From a virus: a stretch of 60,583 bases of DNA. The DNA lies in IMG/VR virus record IMGVR_UViG_3300030451_001154, positions 1 to 60,583 of that record; one strand, given 5' to 3'. Position numbers and translations under genes: made by a program. Below, in pieces: positions 48,881-56,749 of this stretch. The notes under the pieces are model-generated. The model worked only from the letters and a program-made list of their open reading frames with translations. It was not told where the DNA came from and did not search any database. How positions within the stretch are numbered: position 1 is the first letter of the stretch; the number at the start of each line of letters is the position of its first letter.

Positions 48881-49744
48881 ATGCAAGATGCAGAAACAAA
48901 AGAAGAAGAACAAGAACAAGAGGTCGTAGTTGAAGAAGAAAAGACAGAAGATGTTGATGAAACTCAAGAAGTTGATGCAGCTGATGAAGACTTGTCTGAG
49001 TATTCGGAATCTGTTAAGAAACGGATTAGTAAACTTACCAATCGTTTTAGAGAAGAAGAAAGACAAAAGCAATCTGCTCTAGAATTTGCTGAGTCTGTTA
49101 AAAAACAAAATGATGATCTTAAAGCAAGACTAGATAAATTAGACACTAATTATGTAGGTGAGGTTGACAACAGAGTAACTGCTCAAGCTCAAGCTGCAAA
49201 AGAAGCATATAAAAAAGCACTCGAAACTGGAGATGCAGATGCTTTATATGAAGCACAATCAAACATATCTAGAATTGCAATGGAAGAGGCTAGATTAAAA
49301 GATCTAAAAGCTAGGCAAGAAGAGAAGAAAGCAACAGAAATAAATGGTGCTACACCTCCTCCTCAACAAACGCCACCCCCTCCTCCACAAAAACCAGACC
49401 CAAGAGCCGAGCAATGGGCTCAAGAAAATGAGTGGTTTGGCAAGGATCAAACCATGACATATGCTGCTTTTGGTGTACATAAGCAATTAATTGAGTCAGA
49501 GGGGTTTGACCCAAACACAGAAGAGTATTATACTGAACTTGATAATAGGATTAAATCAGAGTTTCCGCATAAGTTTAAGGAAATGAAGAAATCCTCTGGC
49601 CCCAGAGTCGTCTCTGCTGGAGCCACCGCTTCAAAAACGGTATCGAAGGGACGCAGAACAGTCAAATTGACTCCATCGCAAATAGCGATAGCTAAGAAAT
49701 TGGGTGTTCCGTTAGAAGAATATGCAAAGCATGTGAAGGAGTAG
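48881..49744 (+). CDS. Scaffolding protein
   Basis: 287 aa from the ATG at 48881 (MQDAETKEEEQEQ), directly after the GroES stop. An acidic first 50 residues, a coiled coil (ESVKKQNDDLKARLDKLDTN), a Pro-rich linker (PPPQQTPPPPPQKPDPRAEQ) and a basic capsid-binding C terminus with helix SQIAIAKKLGVPLEEYAKHV are typical of phage scaffolds. It precedes the capsid gene by two genes. Confidence 0.75.
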   Translation: MQDAETKEEEQEQEVVVEEEKTEDVDETQEVDAADEDLSEYSESVKKRISKLTNRFREEERQKQSALEFAESVKKQNDDLKARLDKLDTNYVGEVDNRVTAQAQAAKEAYKKALETGDADALYEAQSNISRIAMEEARLKDLKARQEEKKATEINGATPPPQQTPPPPPQKPDPRAEQWAQENEWFGKDQTMTYAAFGVHKQLIESEGFDPNTEEYYTELDNRIKSEFPHKFKEMKKSSGPRVVSAGATASKTVSKGRRTVKLTPSQIAIAKKLGVPLEEYAKHVKE

Positions 49745-49747
49745 ACG

Positions 49748-50212
49748 ATGGCTATAGATAGAACAACACGAGAAAACAAAAGTCGTGCAAATAACACAAG
49801 GAGACAACCTTGGCAACCTCCAGCTAAGTTGGATGCACCTCCAGCTCCAGATGGATTTGAACATAGATGGATCAGAACAACCATTCGTGGTGAAGATGAT
49901 AAATCAAATGTTTTTTCTAGAATGAGAGAAGGATGGGAACCAGTTAGGGCAGACGAATACGGCCCAGAAGCTGACAAGTATCCAGTTATAGAAGAGGGTA
50001 AAAACAAAGGAATTATTGGTGTCGGTGGTTTAATGTTGGCACGAATACCCACAGAAACGGTCAAAGAGAGAACTGAATATTTTCGGGATCAGACCCGCAA
50101 CCAACTAAAAGCCGTGGATGAAAACTTGATGAGGGAGCAACATCCCTCGATGCCTATCAGCGTAGATAGGCAAAGTCGTGTAACTTTCGGAGGGAAAAAA
50201 TCTTCCGATTAA
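49748..50212 (+). CDS. Conserved head-associated protein
   Basis: 154 aa. Basic N terminus (TRENKSRANNTRRQPWQPPA), then HRWIRTTIRGEDDKSNVFSR, REGWEPVRADEY and GVGGLMLARIPTETVKERTE, a block I recall beside marine phage capsid genes. Function unknown. The spacing suggests head assembly. Confidence 0.65.
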   Translation: MAIDRTTRENKSRANNTRRQPWQPPAKLDAPPAPDGFEHRWIRTTIRGEDDKSNVFSRMREGWEPVRADEYGPEADKYPVIEEGKNKGIIGVGGLMLARIPTETVKERTEYFRDQTRNQLKAVDENLMREQHPSMPISVDRQSRVTFGGKKSSD

Positions 50213-50229
50213 TTATGAAGGAGCAATAA

Positions 50230-50850
50230 ATGGCTAATATAAACGTAGCTTTTGGATTTAAGCCAGTTGGAAAACATGGCTCAAGTCCAGCGACTCAAGG
50301 TACGAGTCAATACTTTATTGCTAGTGACGCTTCCGCGATCTTTCAAGGTTCACCTGTAAAAGCTGAATTAACTGGTGGAACTATTCAGATCGGATCTGCA
50401 ACTGGTAACGGAGACCAATTAGTTGGTGTCTTTGCTGGATGTGAGTATGTGGATGCAACCACTGGCAAGTTAAAGTTTAGTAATACTTGGCCCGGTTCAG
50501 GATCAGCTAATACTAACTTTGACATCAAAGGGTTTGTGTATGATGACCCATCACAGAGATTTATCATCGCAAGTGATGGAACAAACACTGACAGAGCAAC
50601 TGCAAAAGCAGATATCTTCAAGACTGCTGATATAGCAAGTGGAGCAAGTGGTAATACTACAACAGGTATTTCTTCTGCTGTACTAGATATATCAACTGCT
50701 GAGGATACAGATACATCAAATGTGGTTATGATTTTAGGTATCCACGAAGATGTAACTAATGCTGACCACAGTGCCGCTGGTGTTTCATACATAGTTAAAA
50801 TTAACAACCATGCGTTAAATTCTTCGGATGCTGACGCTACTGCATCTTAA
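50230..50850 (+). CDS. Probable head decoration protein
   Basis: 206 aa, AAGGAGCAATAA before the ATG. INVAFGFKPVGKHGSSPATQ, LVGVFAGCEYVDATTGKLKF and NVVMILGIHEDVTNADH are beta strands of a small capsid-surface protein. It lies immediately upstream of the capsid gene. The call is positional and by composition. Confidence 0.6.
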   Translation: MANINVAFGFKPVGKHGSSPATQGTSQYFIASDASAIFQGSPVKAELTGGTIQIGSATGNGDQLVGVFAGCEYVDATTGKLKFSNTWPGSGSANTNFDIKGFVYDDPSQRFIIASDGTNTDRATAKADIFKTADIASGASGNTTTGISSAVLDISTAEDTDTSNVVMILGIHEDVTNADHSAAGVSYIVKINNHALNSSDADATAS

Positions 50851-50862
50851 GGAGGGTGTAAT

Positions 50863-51774
50863 ATGGCTATTTCAAGAGCACAACTCGCCAAAGAATTAGA
50901 GCCTGGCTTAAACGCCCTCTTTGGTATGGAGTATAATAGGTATGAAGGACAACATGCTGAAATCTACGATACTGAGTCATCAGACAGAGCATTCGAAGAA
51001 GAAGTAATGTTGAGTGGTTTCGGAGCAGCACCTACTAAGCAAGAAGGTTCTGGTGTCACATTTGATGATGCAAACGAAGCTTACACTTCAAGATATAACC
51101 ATGAGACTGTAGCAATGGCTTTCTCAATAACAGAAGAAGCTGTAGAGGATAACCTTTACGACAAGCTTTCTGCTCGTTATACAAGAGCACTTGCAAGGTC
51201 AATGGCACACACAAAGCAAGTAAAAGCTGCAAACGTATTAAATAATGCGTTTACCGCTGGAGCAACTGCTGGTGGTGATGGCAAGGCATTATTAGCAACA
51301 GATCACCCATTAACAAATGGTGGAACTTTTGCTAACGAGCCAACAACTGCAGCAGACTTAAATGAAACATCTTTAGAAGATGCTTTAATTAAGATTGCAG
51401 GCTTTGTAGATGAAAGAGGATTAATTATCGCTCTAAGAGGAATGAAACTAATCATTCCAAGACAACTACAGTTTGTCGCAGAGAGATTGTTAAACTCTAA
51501 CTTAAGACCTGGAACAGCAGATAATGATGCAAATGCAATGAGAAACATGGGAATGTTACCTCAAGGCTATGTCATCAACGATTATCTAACTGATACAGAC
51601 GCATTTTTCATTAAGACAGATGCACCAAATGGTCTTAAGCATTTCGAAAGAATGCCAATGGCAACAGCTATGGATCCAGATTTTGACACTGGGAACATGA
51701 GATATAAAGCAAGAGAGAGATACTCTTTTGGTTTCTCAGATCCTCGTTCACTATTCGGTTCACCTGGAGCTTAA
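50863..51774 (+). CDS. Major capsid protein
   Basis: 303 aa, AAGGAGG before the ATG. It begins MAISRAQLAKELEPGLNALF; FEEEVMLSGFGAAPTKQEGS, YNHETVAMAFSITEEAVEDN, LLATDHPLTNGG, RPGTADNDANAM and NMRYKARERYSFGFSDPRSL are conserved capsid blocks of a Mu gpT-like HK97-fold family. The gene is followed by a strong terminator, allowing high separate expression. Confidence 0.9.
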   Translation: MAISRAQLAKELEPGLNALFGMEYNRYEGQHAEIYDTESSDRAFEEEVMLSGFGAAPTKQEGSGVTFDDANEAYTSRYNHETVAMAFSITEEAVEDNLYDKLSARYTRALARSMAHTKQVKAANVLNNAFTAGATAGGDGKALLATDHPLTNGGTFANEPTTAADLNETSLEDALIKIAGFVDERGLIIALRGMKLIIPRQLQFVAERLLNSNLRPGTADNDANAMRNMGMLPQGYVINDYLTDTDAFFIKTDAPNGLKHFERMPMATAMDPDFDTGNMRYKARERYSFGFSDPRSLFGSPGA

Positions 51775-51795
51775 TCAAAAATACTTATATTTTTG

Positions 51796-51824
51796 GGGTG
51801 ACTCTTTGCAGTCACCCTTTTTTT
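51796..51824 (+). terminator. Terminator after the capsid gene
   Basis: GGGTGACT (51796-51803), 6-nt loop, AGTCACCC (51810-51817), then seven T. A textbook intrinsic terminator. Confidence 0.9.
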
Positions 51825-51833
51825 ATGTATAAT
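51806..51833 (+). promoter_or_regulatory. Possible promoter overlapping the terminator
   Basis: TTGCAG (51806-51811), 16 nt, perfect TATAAT (51828-51833). It would restart transcription for the genes after the capsid. Its -35 lies within the terminator stem. Confidence 0.4.
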
Positions 51834-51889
51834 AAAGAAAACCTTGACGAAGAATTAACTTCGACATTTGCCAAGACAAGGAGTATGAC

Positions 51890-52396
51890 ATGGCTAATAC
51901 AACATTCTCGGGTCCAGTTAGATCCGAAAGCACAGTTAAAACAATCAGTAAAAATGCAACTACTGGAACAATAACAGAGGTAGTAACCTTTGGTGATGGT
52001 CCAATAAGTTTATCTGATGGTAATCAAACTTTAGATAATGCTACTCATAGTGGTAGAATCTTACTTGTACCAGATGGATCACAAGACAACACATATACAC
52101 TACCAGCACCTATAGCTGGATCTATGTTTAGATTTGTGTATGCTGGAGGAGCCGCAGATGCAACAGATGCTCTTATCATCACACCTGGAAACTCAAACTT
52201 TTATATTGGTGGAATTACACACTTAGATACAAACGCAGATAATGTAACTGTATTTTCAAACGGTAGTTCAAACAGTAGCGTACAATTAAATGTGCCACAA
52301 GCATTTGATATTACGATTGTAGGAAAAGACACAACAAATTATCAAATTTTTGGTACTGTTACATCAACAACAGTTCCAGCTTTTGCTGACCAATAA
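51890..52396 (+). CDS. Beta-rich virion surface protein
   Basis: 168 aa, AAGGAG upstream. Strands of Thr/Ser/Gly/Asn: TTFSGPVRSESTVKTISKNA, YTLPAPIAGSMFRFVYAGGA, GITHLDTNADNVTVFSNGS. It resembles head-fibre or decoration proteins of marine phages. No catalytic motif. Confidence 0.6.
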   Translation: MANTTFSGPVRSESTVKTISKNATTGTITEVVTFGDGPISLSDGNQTLDNATHSGRILLVPDGSQDNTYTLPAPIAGSMFRFVYAGGAADATDALIITPGNSNFYIGGITHLDTNADNVTVFSNGSSNSSVQLNVPQAFDITIVGKDTTNYQIFGTVTSTTVPAFADQ

Positions 52397-52408
52397 TAGG
52401 AGATATAA

Positions 52409-52696
52409 ATGGCTGGAACAAGATCTGACGTAAAAGCCTTTAATGTAAACCAAGGAGATTCTGCCGCCGTGGTAGGACCTGCAAGGTCAAGGATAAGACA
52501 GATAGTAGTGTTTGGAAATGCAGCTGGTGCTCTTACCATAACAGATGGTAATGGTGGATCTACATTGATAGCACAAAGTTTTCCAACTGGATTGCACACT
52601 CTTAATATTCCAGATAATGGTATATTAGCAGAGAGTGGTGCATATTTATCTGCCTTTACTGGCAGTGGTAACAAACTGACTATATTTTTATCGTAA
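52409..52696 (+). CDS. Small beta-sandwich structural protein
   Basis: 95 aa, GGAG upstream. MAGTRSDVKAFNVNQGDSAA, GPARSRIRQIVVFGNAAGAL and HTLNIPDNGILAESGAYLSA form a jelly-roll-like strand pattern. It probably accompanies the surface protein before it. Stop and next start overlap (TAATG). Confidence 0.55.
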   Translation: MAGTRSDVKAFNVNQGDSAAVVGPARSRIRQIVVFGNAAGALTITDGNGGSTLIAQSFPTGLHTLNIPDNGILAESGAYLSAFTGSGNKLTIFLS

Positions 52697-52980
52697 TGGC
52701 TAGAAAACCAGACAAGCAACCTCCTAAAACCAAAAAGTATTTTCGTTCTACTAAATCTGGAGCGGGGATGACTAAGGCGGGGGTTGCTCGTTATAGAAGA
52801 GATAATCCGGGCAGTAAATTAAAAACTGCTGTTACTGGTAAAGTTAAAGCTGGAAGTAAAGCTGCAAAAAGAAGAAAGTCATTCTGTGCCAGAAGTGCAG
52901 GACAAATGAAAAAATTTCCTAAAGCAGCTAAAAATCCAAATAGTCGATTAAGACAAGCAAGAAGAAGATGGAAGTGTTAA
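52696..52980 (+). CDS. DUF6321-type basic protein
   Basis: 95-codon gene (94 aa). GMTKAGVARYRRDNPGSKLK, TGKVKAGSKAAKRRKSFCAR, then SAGQMKKFPKAAKNPNSRLR is the highly conserved DUF6321 pattern (recalled) of marine phages. Very high Lys/Arg with two Cys. Function unknown; probably binds DNA inside the capsid. Confidence 0.8.
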   Translation: MARKPDKQPPKTKKYFRSTKSGAGMTKAGVARYRRDNPGSKLKTAVTGKVKAGSKAAKRRKSFCARSAGQMKKFPKAAKNPNSRLRQARRRWKC

Positions 52981-53189
52981 TGAAAGCAAAACCAATACCA
53001 AGACCAAAGATGAAAGATTTAACAGAGAATCAACAAAAGCGTTTGTTGAGAACTTACATATCTAACATGTCTCCAAAAGAAAGAACGACTTTCTTAAACA
53101 AGGCAATAAAAAAAGTATATCCTAAAAGTTTTCCACAAAAACCAAAGGATCAAAGGTTTAAAAAAAGAGGTGGTAGTGTTAAAGCCTAA
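52980..53189 (+). CDS. Small basic protein with terminal GG motif
   Basis: 69 aa from the ATG that overlaps the previous stop. RPKMKDLTENQQKRLLRTYI, then SPKERTTFLNKAIKKVYPKS are helices, ending KKRGGSVKA. Part of a run of six short basic genes. Function unknown. Confidence 0.55.
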   Translation: MKAKPIPRPKMKDLTENQQKRLLRTYISNMSPKERTTFLNKAIKKVYPKSFPQKPKDQRFKKRGGSVKA

Positions 53190-53196
53190 AGAGATA

Positions 53197-53412
53197 ATGA
53201 ACGGTGTTTCAGTTGTCCTTGTAGCAGGATCAATTGCTTGGATGGTCACAACTCTTATTGAAGTTGATAAAAGAACTGCTGTCACGATGGTTAAGGTTGA
53301 AGAAAATCACAAAATGCTACATACTCTATGGATAGATTTTATTAATAGGAAGACAATAGATGGCAATCTCGCGGGGTTCAATGCCTCAACAAATAACAAA
53401 GTCACCAGGTAA
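53197..53412 (+). CDS. Small single-pass membrane protein
   Basis: 71 aa from the ATG at 53197; GTG codons at 53170 and 53176 are possible earlier starts. VSVVLVAGSIAWMVTTLIEV is a transmembrane helix at the N terminus, followed by a coiled coil (VDKRTAVTMVKVEENHKMLH). It resembles small late membrane proteins. It overlaps the next gene by 32 nt. Confidence 0.5.
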   Translation: MNGVSVVLVAGSIAWMVTTLIEVDKRTAVTMVKVEENHKMLHTLWIDFINRKTIDGNLAGFNASTNNKVTR

Positions 53413-53521
53413 GAGGAAGTGGAGTGCTAAGAGGAAGAGGAAAATCAATTGTGCCAGACCTCGTGGATTTTCTGAAAAAGCACATTGTGCCTCTAAAAAA
53501 AGGCGAGGTAGTAAGAGGTGA
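53381..53521 (+). CDS. Tiny Cys/Lys-rich phage protein (46 aa)
   Basis: MPQQITKSPGKRKWSAKRKR and then INCARPRGFSEKAHCASKKR. The NCxxPxGFSEKAHC pattern is one I know from many small marine-phage proteins. Two Cys and high basicity suggest metal or nucleic-acid binding. It overlaps a second frame (53424-53606). Confidence 0.7.
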   Translation: MPQQITKSPGKRKWSAKRKRKINCARPRGFSEKAHCASKKRRGSKR

Positions 53522-53606
53522 ACCTCAAAAGGTTTGCATAAAGTGTAAAAAACGCCAGTGGATGTGTACCTGCTGGAAGATAATGAAAGGAAGATATTAT
53601 GCCTAA
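53424..53606 (+). CDS. Overlapping small Cys-rich frame, uncertain
   Basis: 60 aa from a GTG. The first half lies over the 46 aa gene in another frame. The second half (KVCIKCKKRQWMCTCWKIMK) lies in otherwise free sequence and carries CxxC plus CxC, like a metal site. AGAGGAAG precedes the GTG. It may be a separate gene or the frameshifted continuation of the 46 aa gene. Confidence 0.35.
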   Translation: MLRGRGKSIVPDLVDFLKKHIVPLKKGEVVRGEPQKVCIKCKKRQWMCTCWKIMKGRYYA

Positions 53607-53907
53607 AGACGCATGTTACCATAAGGTGAAAGCCAGATATAAGGTTTTCCCATCAGCGTATGCTTCAGGAGCTATTGCTAAATGTAGAAAAGTTGGGGCC
53701 GCAAACTATGGCACTGGTGGTAAAAAGAAAAAGAAAGCAATGGGTGGTGGATTAAACGCAGCCATTGAAAAAGTAAAAAAAGAAACAATGACTGCCAAAG
53801 AGGGCAAAGTTGTTAGAATGACAAAAAGAAAATCTAAGAATAAAAACATAGCCAGAGGTTGTGGTAAGATTATGTCAAACAGACGTAAGGTCACAAAGTA
53901 TTCCTAA
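53599..53907 (+). CDS. Conserved small basic protein
   Basis: 102 aa, GAAAGGAAG before the ATG. DACYHKVKARYKVFPSAYAS, then GAIAKCRKVGAANYG is a block I recall from cyanophage and other marine phage proteins. KKKKKAMGGGLNAAIEKVKK and ARGCGKIMSNRRKV follow. Four Cys. Probably structural or DNA-binding; unknown. Confidence 0.7.
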   Translation: MPKDACYHKVKARYKVFPSAYASGAIAKCRKVGAANYGTGGKKKKKAMGGGLNAAIEKVKKETMTAKEGKVVRMTKRKSKNKNIARGCGKIMSNRRKVTKYS

Positions 53908-54188
53908 TGGCTGTAAGAAAAACAAAAAAAGGATTAGCTTTAAAACGATGGTTCAAGGAGGACTGGAGAGATGTTAAAACGGGTAAAAAATGTGGTCGTC
54001 AAAAAGGTGAGAAGAGGGGTACGCCGTATTGTCGCCCAAGTAAAAGGATTAGTTCAAAAACTCCGAAGACTACTAAGGAGATGACTTCTACTGAAAAGCG
54101 TAGTAGAATAAGTCAAAAGAATCGGTTGGGTCAACCTGCTGGTAAACCAAGAAGAGTACAAGCATTAAGAAGAAAAAGGAGTAAGTGA
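53907..54188 (+). CDS. DUF5872-like basic protein
   Basis: 93 aa, TAATG overlap. GLALKRWFKEDWRDVKTGKK, CGRQKGEKRGTPYCRPSKRI recall the DUF5872 C-terminal part, ending in a Lys/Arg tail. The function of the family is unknown. It belongs to the small basic cluster. Confidence 0.6.
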   Translation: MAVRKTKKGLALKRWFKEDWRDVKTGKKCGRQKGEKRGTPYCRPSKRISSKTPKTTKEMTSTEKRSRISQKNRLGQPAGKPRRVQALRRKRSK

Positions 54189-54403
54189 TGCCTGGTAAAA
54201 AAAGAGATCTTAAAAAGATAAAAAAAATAACTTTAGATAAAGCAAAACCCTCTGCTAAAACTGGCAAAGGCATGATGAAGTCAGGAAGAATTAAGGGTAA
54301 AATGATGGGTGGCACAATGAAAAAGCCAGTCATGGCAGCTAAAGGTAAAATGAATGCTGGTCTTAAAGCTTTTTTAGAAAAGAAAAAGAAAAAGAAAAAG
54401 TAA
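54188..54403 (+). CDS. Lys-rich small protein
   Basis: 71 aa from the ATG at 54188 (one base into the previous stop). Nearly every third residue is Lys. GRIKGKMMGGTMKKPVMAAK carries the GG motif, and the end is a run of Lys. It is likely to bind DNA or fill the capsid; no family. Confidence 0.55.
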   Translation: MPGKKRDLKKIKKITLDKAKPSAKTGKGMMKSGRIKGKMMGGTMKKPVMAAKGKMNAGLKAFLEKKKKKKK

Positions 54404-55069
54404 ATGACAACTTCAAACTCAAGAGATTTTAACTTAGATGTAGCCGAACTTATTGAAGAATCATACGAAAGATGTGGTTTGGAAATGAGAACTGGTTACG
54501 ATGCTAGAACTGCAAGACGTTCTTTAAATCTTATGTTTGCTGATTGGGCGAACAGAGGATTAAATTTATGGACTGTAACACAAGAAACAAAAGCAGTAAC
54601 CTCTGGTACGGCTACCTATACTTTATCTAGTGAGTTTGTTGATTTATTAGAAGTTGTTTTAAGAAATAGTTCTGGTACAGATTTTACACTTACACAAATG
54701 AGCCGTGGTGAATATTTAAGAATACCGAACAAAGATAATAGTGGACAACCAAGTCAATATTTTTTTGATAGACAAACCACTCCTACAATCACATTGTGGT
54801 CAACACCAGATACTTCTTACACATTGGTTTATTACTATGTAAGAAGAATACAAGATGCAGATAGTTTGGTTAACACAACAGACGCACCATTTAGATTTTT
54901 ACCGTGCATGGCTGCTGGACTTGCCTATTATATATCTATGAAAAAAGCACCAGAAAGAATACAAATATTAAAAAGTGTCTATGAAGAAGAGTTTCAAAGA
55001 GCCATGTCAGAAGATGCCAATAGCACACCTTTAAAACTAACACCGAATATATCATACTTGAGGTACTAA
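54404..55069 (+). CDS. Tail tubular/adaptor protein (gp11-like)
   Basis: 221 aa. DVAELIEESYERCGLEMRTG, ARRSLNLMFADWANRGLNLW, GTATYTLSSEFVDLLEVVLR and ITLWSTPDTSYTLVYYYVRR are blocks of the short-tail adaptor that docks under the portal, comparable to T7 gp11 or P22 gp4. It starts directly after the basic cluster. Confidence 0.75.
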   Translation: MTTSNSRDFNLDVAELIEESYERCGLEMRTGYDARTARRSLNLMFADWANRGLNLWTVTQETKAVTSGTATYTLSSEFVDLLEVVLRNSSGTDFTLTQMSRGEYLRIPNKDNSGQPSQYFFDRQTTPTITLWSTPDTSYTLVYYYVRRIQDADSLVNTTDAPFRFLPCMAAGLAYYISMKKAPERIQILKSVYEEEFQRAMSEDANSTPLKLTPNISYLRY

Positions 55070-55386
55070 TGGCTAGGTACGCAAGTGGCAAGAAAGCATG
55101 GGGTTATTCAGACCGATCTGGATTTCGTTATCGCCTTCGTGACATGAGAAAAGAATGGAATGGTTTAAAAGTTGGCCCAGATGAGTATGAAGCTAAACAT
55201 CCACAGTTAGAACCAAATTACCCTGGCCCAGATCCAACTGCACTGTATGAACCGAGACCAAACCAAGATACTGACTTAACTTCATTTGTGGTATACACAA
55301 ATGCTGGAGATGGTATAATAGGTAAAAAATTAACAAGTTTTGAGGCTACAACTAGCCTTGGAGAAGTGACAGTGAGTACATCATGA
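55069..55386 (+). CDS. Small conserved tail-region protein
   Basis: 105 aa. GKKAWGYSDRSGFRYRLRDM and YEAKHPQLEPNYPGPDPTAL are conserved in marine phages (recalled). The end SFEATTSLGEVTVST repeats a unit of the 413 aa tail protein at 58870 (GFEATTSLGNEEI), suggesting shared structural repeats. Confidence 0.65.
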   Translation: MARYASGKKAWGYSDRSGFRYRLRDMRKEWNGLKVGPDEYEAKHPQLEPNYPGPDPTALYEPRPNQDTDLTSFVVYTNAGDGIIGKKLTSFEATTSLGEVTVSTS

Positions 55387-56030
55387 GTTTTACATTAACT
55401 ACATTAAAACAATCTATTCAAGATTGGACAGAAAACACTGAATCAACTTTTGTAGCAGAGTTAGATTTTATTATACAGAATGCAGAAGAAAGAATATTTA
55501 AGTCTGTAGATTTAGATTATTTTAGAAAAAATGTTACTGGTTCTATGACAAGTGGCAATAAATTTTTACAAAAGCCTTCTGATTACTTAGCTGCACACTC
55601 TTTATCTTATGTTAACACTAGCAGTGAAAATGTTTTTTTATTACAAAAAGACGTAAACTTTATTCAAGAATACACTGCTAATCCTGCTACAACTGGAGAA
55701 CCAATTTACTATGCACAATTTGATGTAGACAATTTTATTGTTGCTCCAACACCAAATGCAGACTTGGCAGTAGAGTTACACTATTATTATAGACCAGCTT
55801 CACTTACGACAATCGATTCAGAGACTACATGGATTAGCACAAACGCACCAGATGCACTTTTATATGCTTGTCTCGTAGAAGCATACACTTTTATGAAAGG
55901 TGAAAATGACTTGATTCAGTTATATAACTCGCGGTATACAGAAGCATTGAGTCGTTTAAAGGTTTATGCAGAAGGCAGAAATTACTCAGACTCTTATAGG
56001 GACGGACAGGTAAGACAAGCGAAGAGTTAA
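55383..56030 (+). CDS. SU10-type adaptor protein
   Basis: 215 aa, ATGA overlap. LKQSIQDWTENTESTFVAEL, IIQNAEERIFKSVDLDYFRK, LQKPSDYLAAHSLSYVN and LAVELHYYYRPASLTTIDSE fit the SU10 adaptor family (recalled), which connects portal and tail nozzle. It adjoins the other adaptor gene. Confidence 0.7.
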   Translation: MSFTLTTLKQSIQDWTENTESTFVAELDFIIQNAEERIFKSVDLDYFRKNVTGSMTSGNKFLQKPSDYLAAHSLSYVNTSSENVFLLQKDVNFIQEYTANPATTGEPIYYAQFDVDNFIVAPTPNADLAVELHYYYRPASLTTIDSETTWISTNAPDALLYACLVEAYTFMKGENDLIQLYNSRYTEALSRLKVYAEGRNYSDSYRDGQVRQAKS

Positions 56031-56749
56031 TGAAAGATAAAAGTGTTGCTATTGTTGCACTAGGCAATAGTTTTAACGAATATATACTAGCAAAAATTAG
56101 AAGTGAAAAGTTTGATGAAGTTTGGACTATAAACGCTATGTCTTCAGCAATTTATCATGACAAGTGTTTTATGATGGATCCTCCCTCTAGATTTCTTGAT
56201 ACTCCAAATGCTGGAAAACAAACAAATGCAATGGCAGATAGACTACAAGCTAAACTTGGAATCCCTATTTTTTCTTGTTGTTTAGATGAAAGATGTCCAG
56301 ATGTTGTCGAATATCCTTTACAAAAAGTGATTCAAAAAACTGGTTATGCTTATTTAAACAATACTGTAGCGTATGCTTTTGCATATGCCGTGGCACAAGA
56401 AGTTTCAGATATGCACTTGTATGGAATTGATTTCACTCACAAAGCTGTTAATTTTGCAGAGGCAGGCAGAGCTTGTTGTGAGTTCTGGTTGGCGATTGCA
56501 GCAACAAAAGGAATAAAATTACACATTGCACATAGTTCTTCTTTGCTTGATATGAATGTACCAGATGATCAAAAGCTATATGGCTATCATAGACTAGATG
56601 ATCCTTTAATATCAACCACAACTCAAGGTGAGATGTTAATAACAAGAAAATCTAAACTAGAACCTCCAGAGCCATTAGATGCAAAACCTAATATAATTGG
56701 TAGAGAGGACATACCTGGAGTCACATATGATGATATGGAAAAAAAGTAA
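56030..56749 (+). CDS. Rossmann-like protein (DUF115/MptE-like)
   Basis: 239 aa. SVAIVALGNSFNEYILAKIR is a nucleotide-type beta-Gly loop, followed by VWTINAMSSAIYHDKCFMMD, TGYAYLNNTVAYAFAYAVAQ and MHLYGIDFTHKAVNFAEAGR. The layout resembles DUF115/MptE-like or sugar-transfer proteins found in phages. It may act on glycans. The assignment is tentative. Confidence 0.5.
   Translation: MKDKSVAIVALGNSFNEYILAKIRSEKFDEVWTINAMSSAIYHDKCFMMDPPSRFLDTPNAGKQTNAMADRLQAKLGIPIFSCCLDERCPDVVEYPLQKVIQKTGYAYLNNTVAYAFAYAVAQEVSDMHLYGIDFTHKAVNFAEAGRACCEFWLAIAATKGIKLHIAHSSSLLDMNVPDDQKLYGYHRLDDPLISTTTQGEMLITRKSKLEPPEPLDAKPNIIGREDIPGVTYDDMEKK

Noticed and set aside
49528-50064. Leftward open frame of 178 codons opposite scaffold and head genes
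   Set aside because: Complement of well-supported plus genes; composition is typical of an antisense shadow.
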